From JAHQVK01 sp039819565 (GTDB lineage: Bacteria > Myxococcota > Kuafuiibacteriia > Kuafuiibacteriales > Kuafuiibacteriaceae), in contig JBCBRU010000171.1 in the NCBI GenBank assembly GCA_039819565.1, positions 1-14,623 on the forward strand: a stretch of DNA of 14,623 bases, in the 5' to 3' direction. The translations under genes and the position numbers were made by a program. How positions within the stretch are numbered: position 1 is the stretch's first letter; every line of letters begins with the position of its first letter. Positions 14,311 to 14,623 of the stretch are shown here, in pieces. The notes under the pieces were generated by a model. The model did not search any database, was not told the DNA's origin, and saw only the letters and a list, made by a program, of their open reading frames with translations.

Positions 14311-14623
14311 ATGTCCCGGCAGCTGGCCCGAGTGGTGGCGCCCGGCGCGACCTTCTCCGCCCCCTACGCCCACGTCACCGAGCGGAGCATCTTCGTTCGC
14401 GGTCGGCTCTCTCTCACTTTTGGGGCGGACGTGGAGCTTCGCCTTCTGGATCTCACGGTCCCAGCTACGGTGGCCTTCGTGGCCAAGAATCCACCGGGAG
14501 CGGTTCTCGTCTTCGAGCCGACGCCAGCGCTGCTGGTGGCGCGCGAGGGTGGGTACGACGACGAGACGTGGAGGGATGAGGACGTGACCGGCACGCACGA
14601 GGGGGGGGAGGCTGCCCTGCTCG
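14311..14623 (+). CDS. PilZ-like protein, 3' partial at window end
   Basis: A frame open from 14272 to the window end, with 104 residues visible. ATG 14311 is preferred: AGGA at 14299-14302 is eight bases upstream. ATG 14302 and TTG 14275 are in-frame alternatives. The protein starts MSRQLARVVAPGATFSAPYA and continues with VTERSIFVRGRLSLTFGADV, a strand-rich run ending in VAFVAKNPPGAVLVFEP, then acidic residues. The order (Ser-Ile-Phe-Val-Arg, a G-x-D-V-E-L-R strand, V.FV....G....F) resembles PilZ-type c-di-GMP-binding domains common in myxobacteria, but the RxxxR motif is not clearly present. Treat as PilZ-like by shape only. It follows the phosphoesterase by 77 bp on the same strand and could be co-transcribed. 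Confidence 0.6.
   Translation, partial: MSRQLARVVAPGATFSAPYAHVTERSIFVRGRLSLTFGADVELRLLDLTVPATVAFVAKNPPGAVLVFEPTPALLVAREGGYDDETWRDEDVTGTHEGGEAALL

Noticed and set aside
1..14623. tRNA, rRNA, CRISPR arrays, insertion sequences or prophage genes
   Set aside because: Searched by eye on both strands; no cloverleaf, regular direct-repeat array, transposase motif or phage structural gene was seen.

Overview
The window is GC-rich (third codon positions mostly G or C) and gene-dense, with no mobile elements, RNA genes or CRISPR arrays that I can see. The mix of proteins suggests a delta-proteobacterial/Myxococcota chromosome or metagenome contig: Ala/Glu-rich TPR proteins, a large Ig-like plus beta-propeller lipoprotein, GreB, a DUF2167 envelope protein, a YkuE-type phosphoesterase and a PilZ-like fragment. 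That taxonomic guess is inference from style and gene content, not a search result. No gene-free stretch exceeds about 210 bp.

Layout. (1) 1-51 is an inverted copy of 444-494. It looks like a fold-back join at a contig end, so the first gene lacks its true 5' end. (2) 52-3067 (+) is a two-gene unit: a large helical-repeat (TPR-like) protein with a distinct C-terminal domain, followed one base later by ruvX/yqgF. (3) 3279-6791 (+) encodes a 1170-residue lipoprotein with six Ig-like (He_PIG) repeats and ten propeller-type repeats. It ends at a strong hairpin terminator shared with the convergent gene. (4) 9415-6845 (-) carries the most interesting locus: a tubulin/FtsZ-superfamily GTPase that looks closer to CetZ than to cell-division FtsZ, with a Pro/Arg-rich linker and a HEAT-like C-terminal domain. 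It is followed by an unrecognised 231-aa helical protein. (5) 9480-12245 (+) holds greB, divergent from the tubulin gene, then a DUF2167 secreted/membrane protein and a membrane protein with a C-terminal CxxC...CxxC knuckle. (6) 12995-12237 (-) is a secreted alpha/beta hydrolase overlapping its convergent neighbour by 9 bp. (7) 13088-14233 (+) is a membrane-anchored metallophosphoesterase. (8) 14311 to the window end is the start of a PilZ-like gene.

How the genes fit together. Two are housekeeping functions: RuvX (pre-16S rRNA processing) and GreB (rescue of backtracked RNA polymerase). Most others are predicted to act at or beyond the membrane (lipoprotein, DUF2167, zinc-knuckle membrane protein, hydrolase, phosphoesterase). 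The tubulin-like GTPase and its downstream partner form a candidate two-gene cytoskeletal or scaffold module that deserves a closer look. No pathway linking the whole window is evident.
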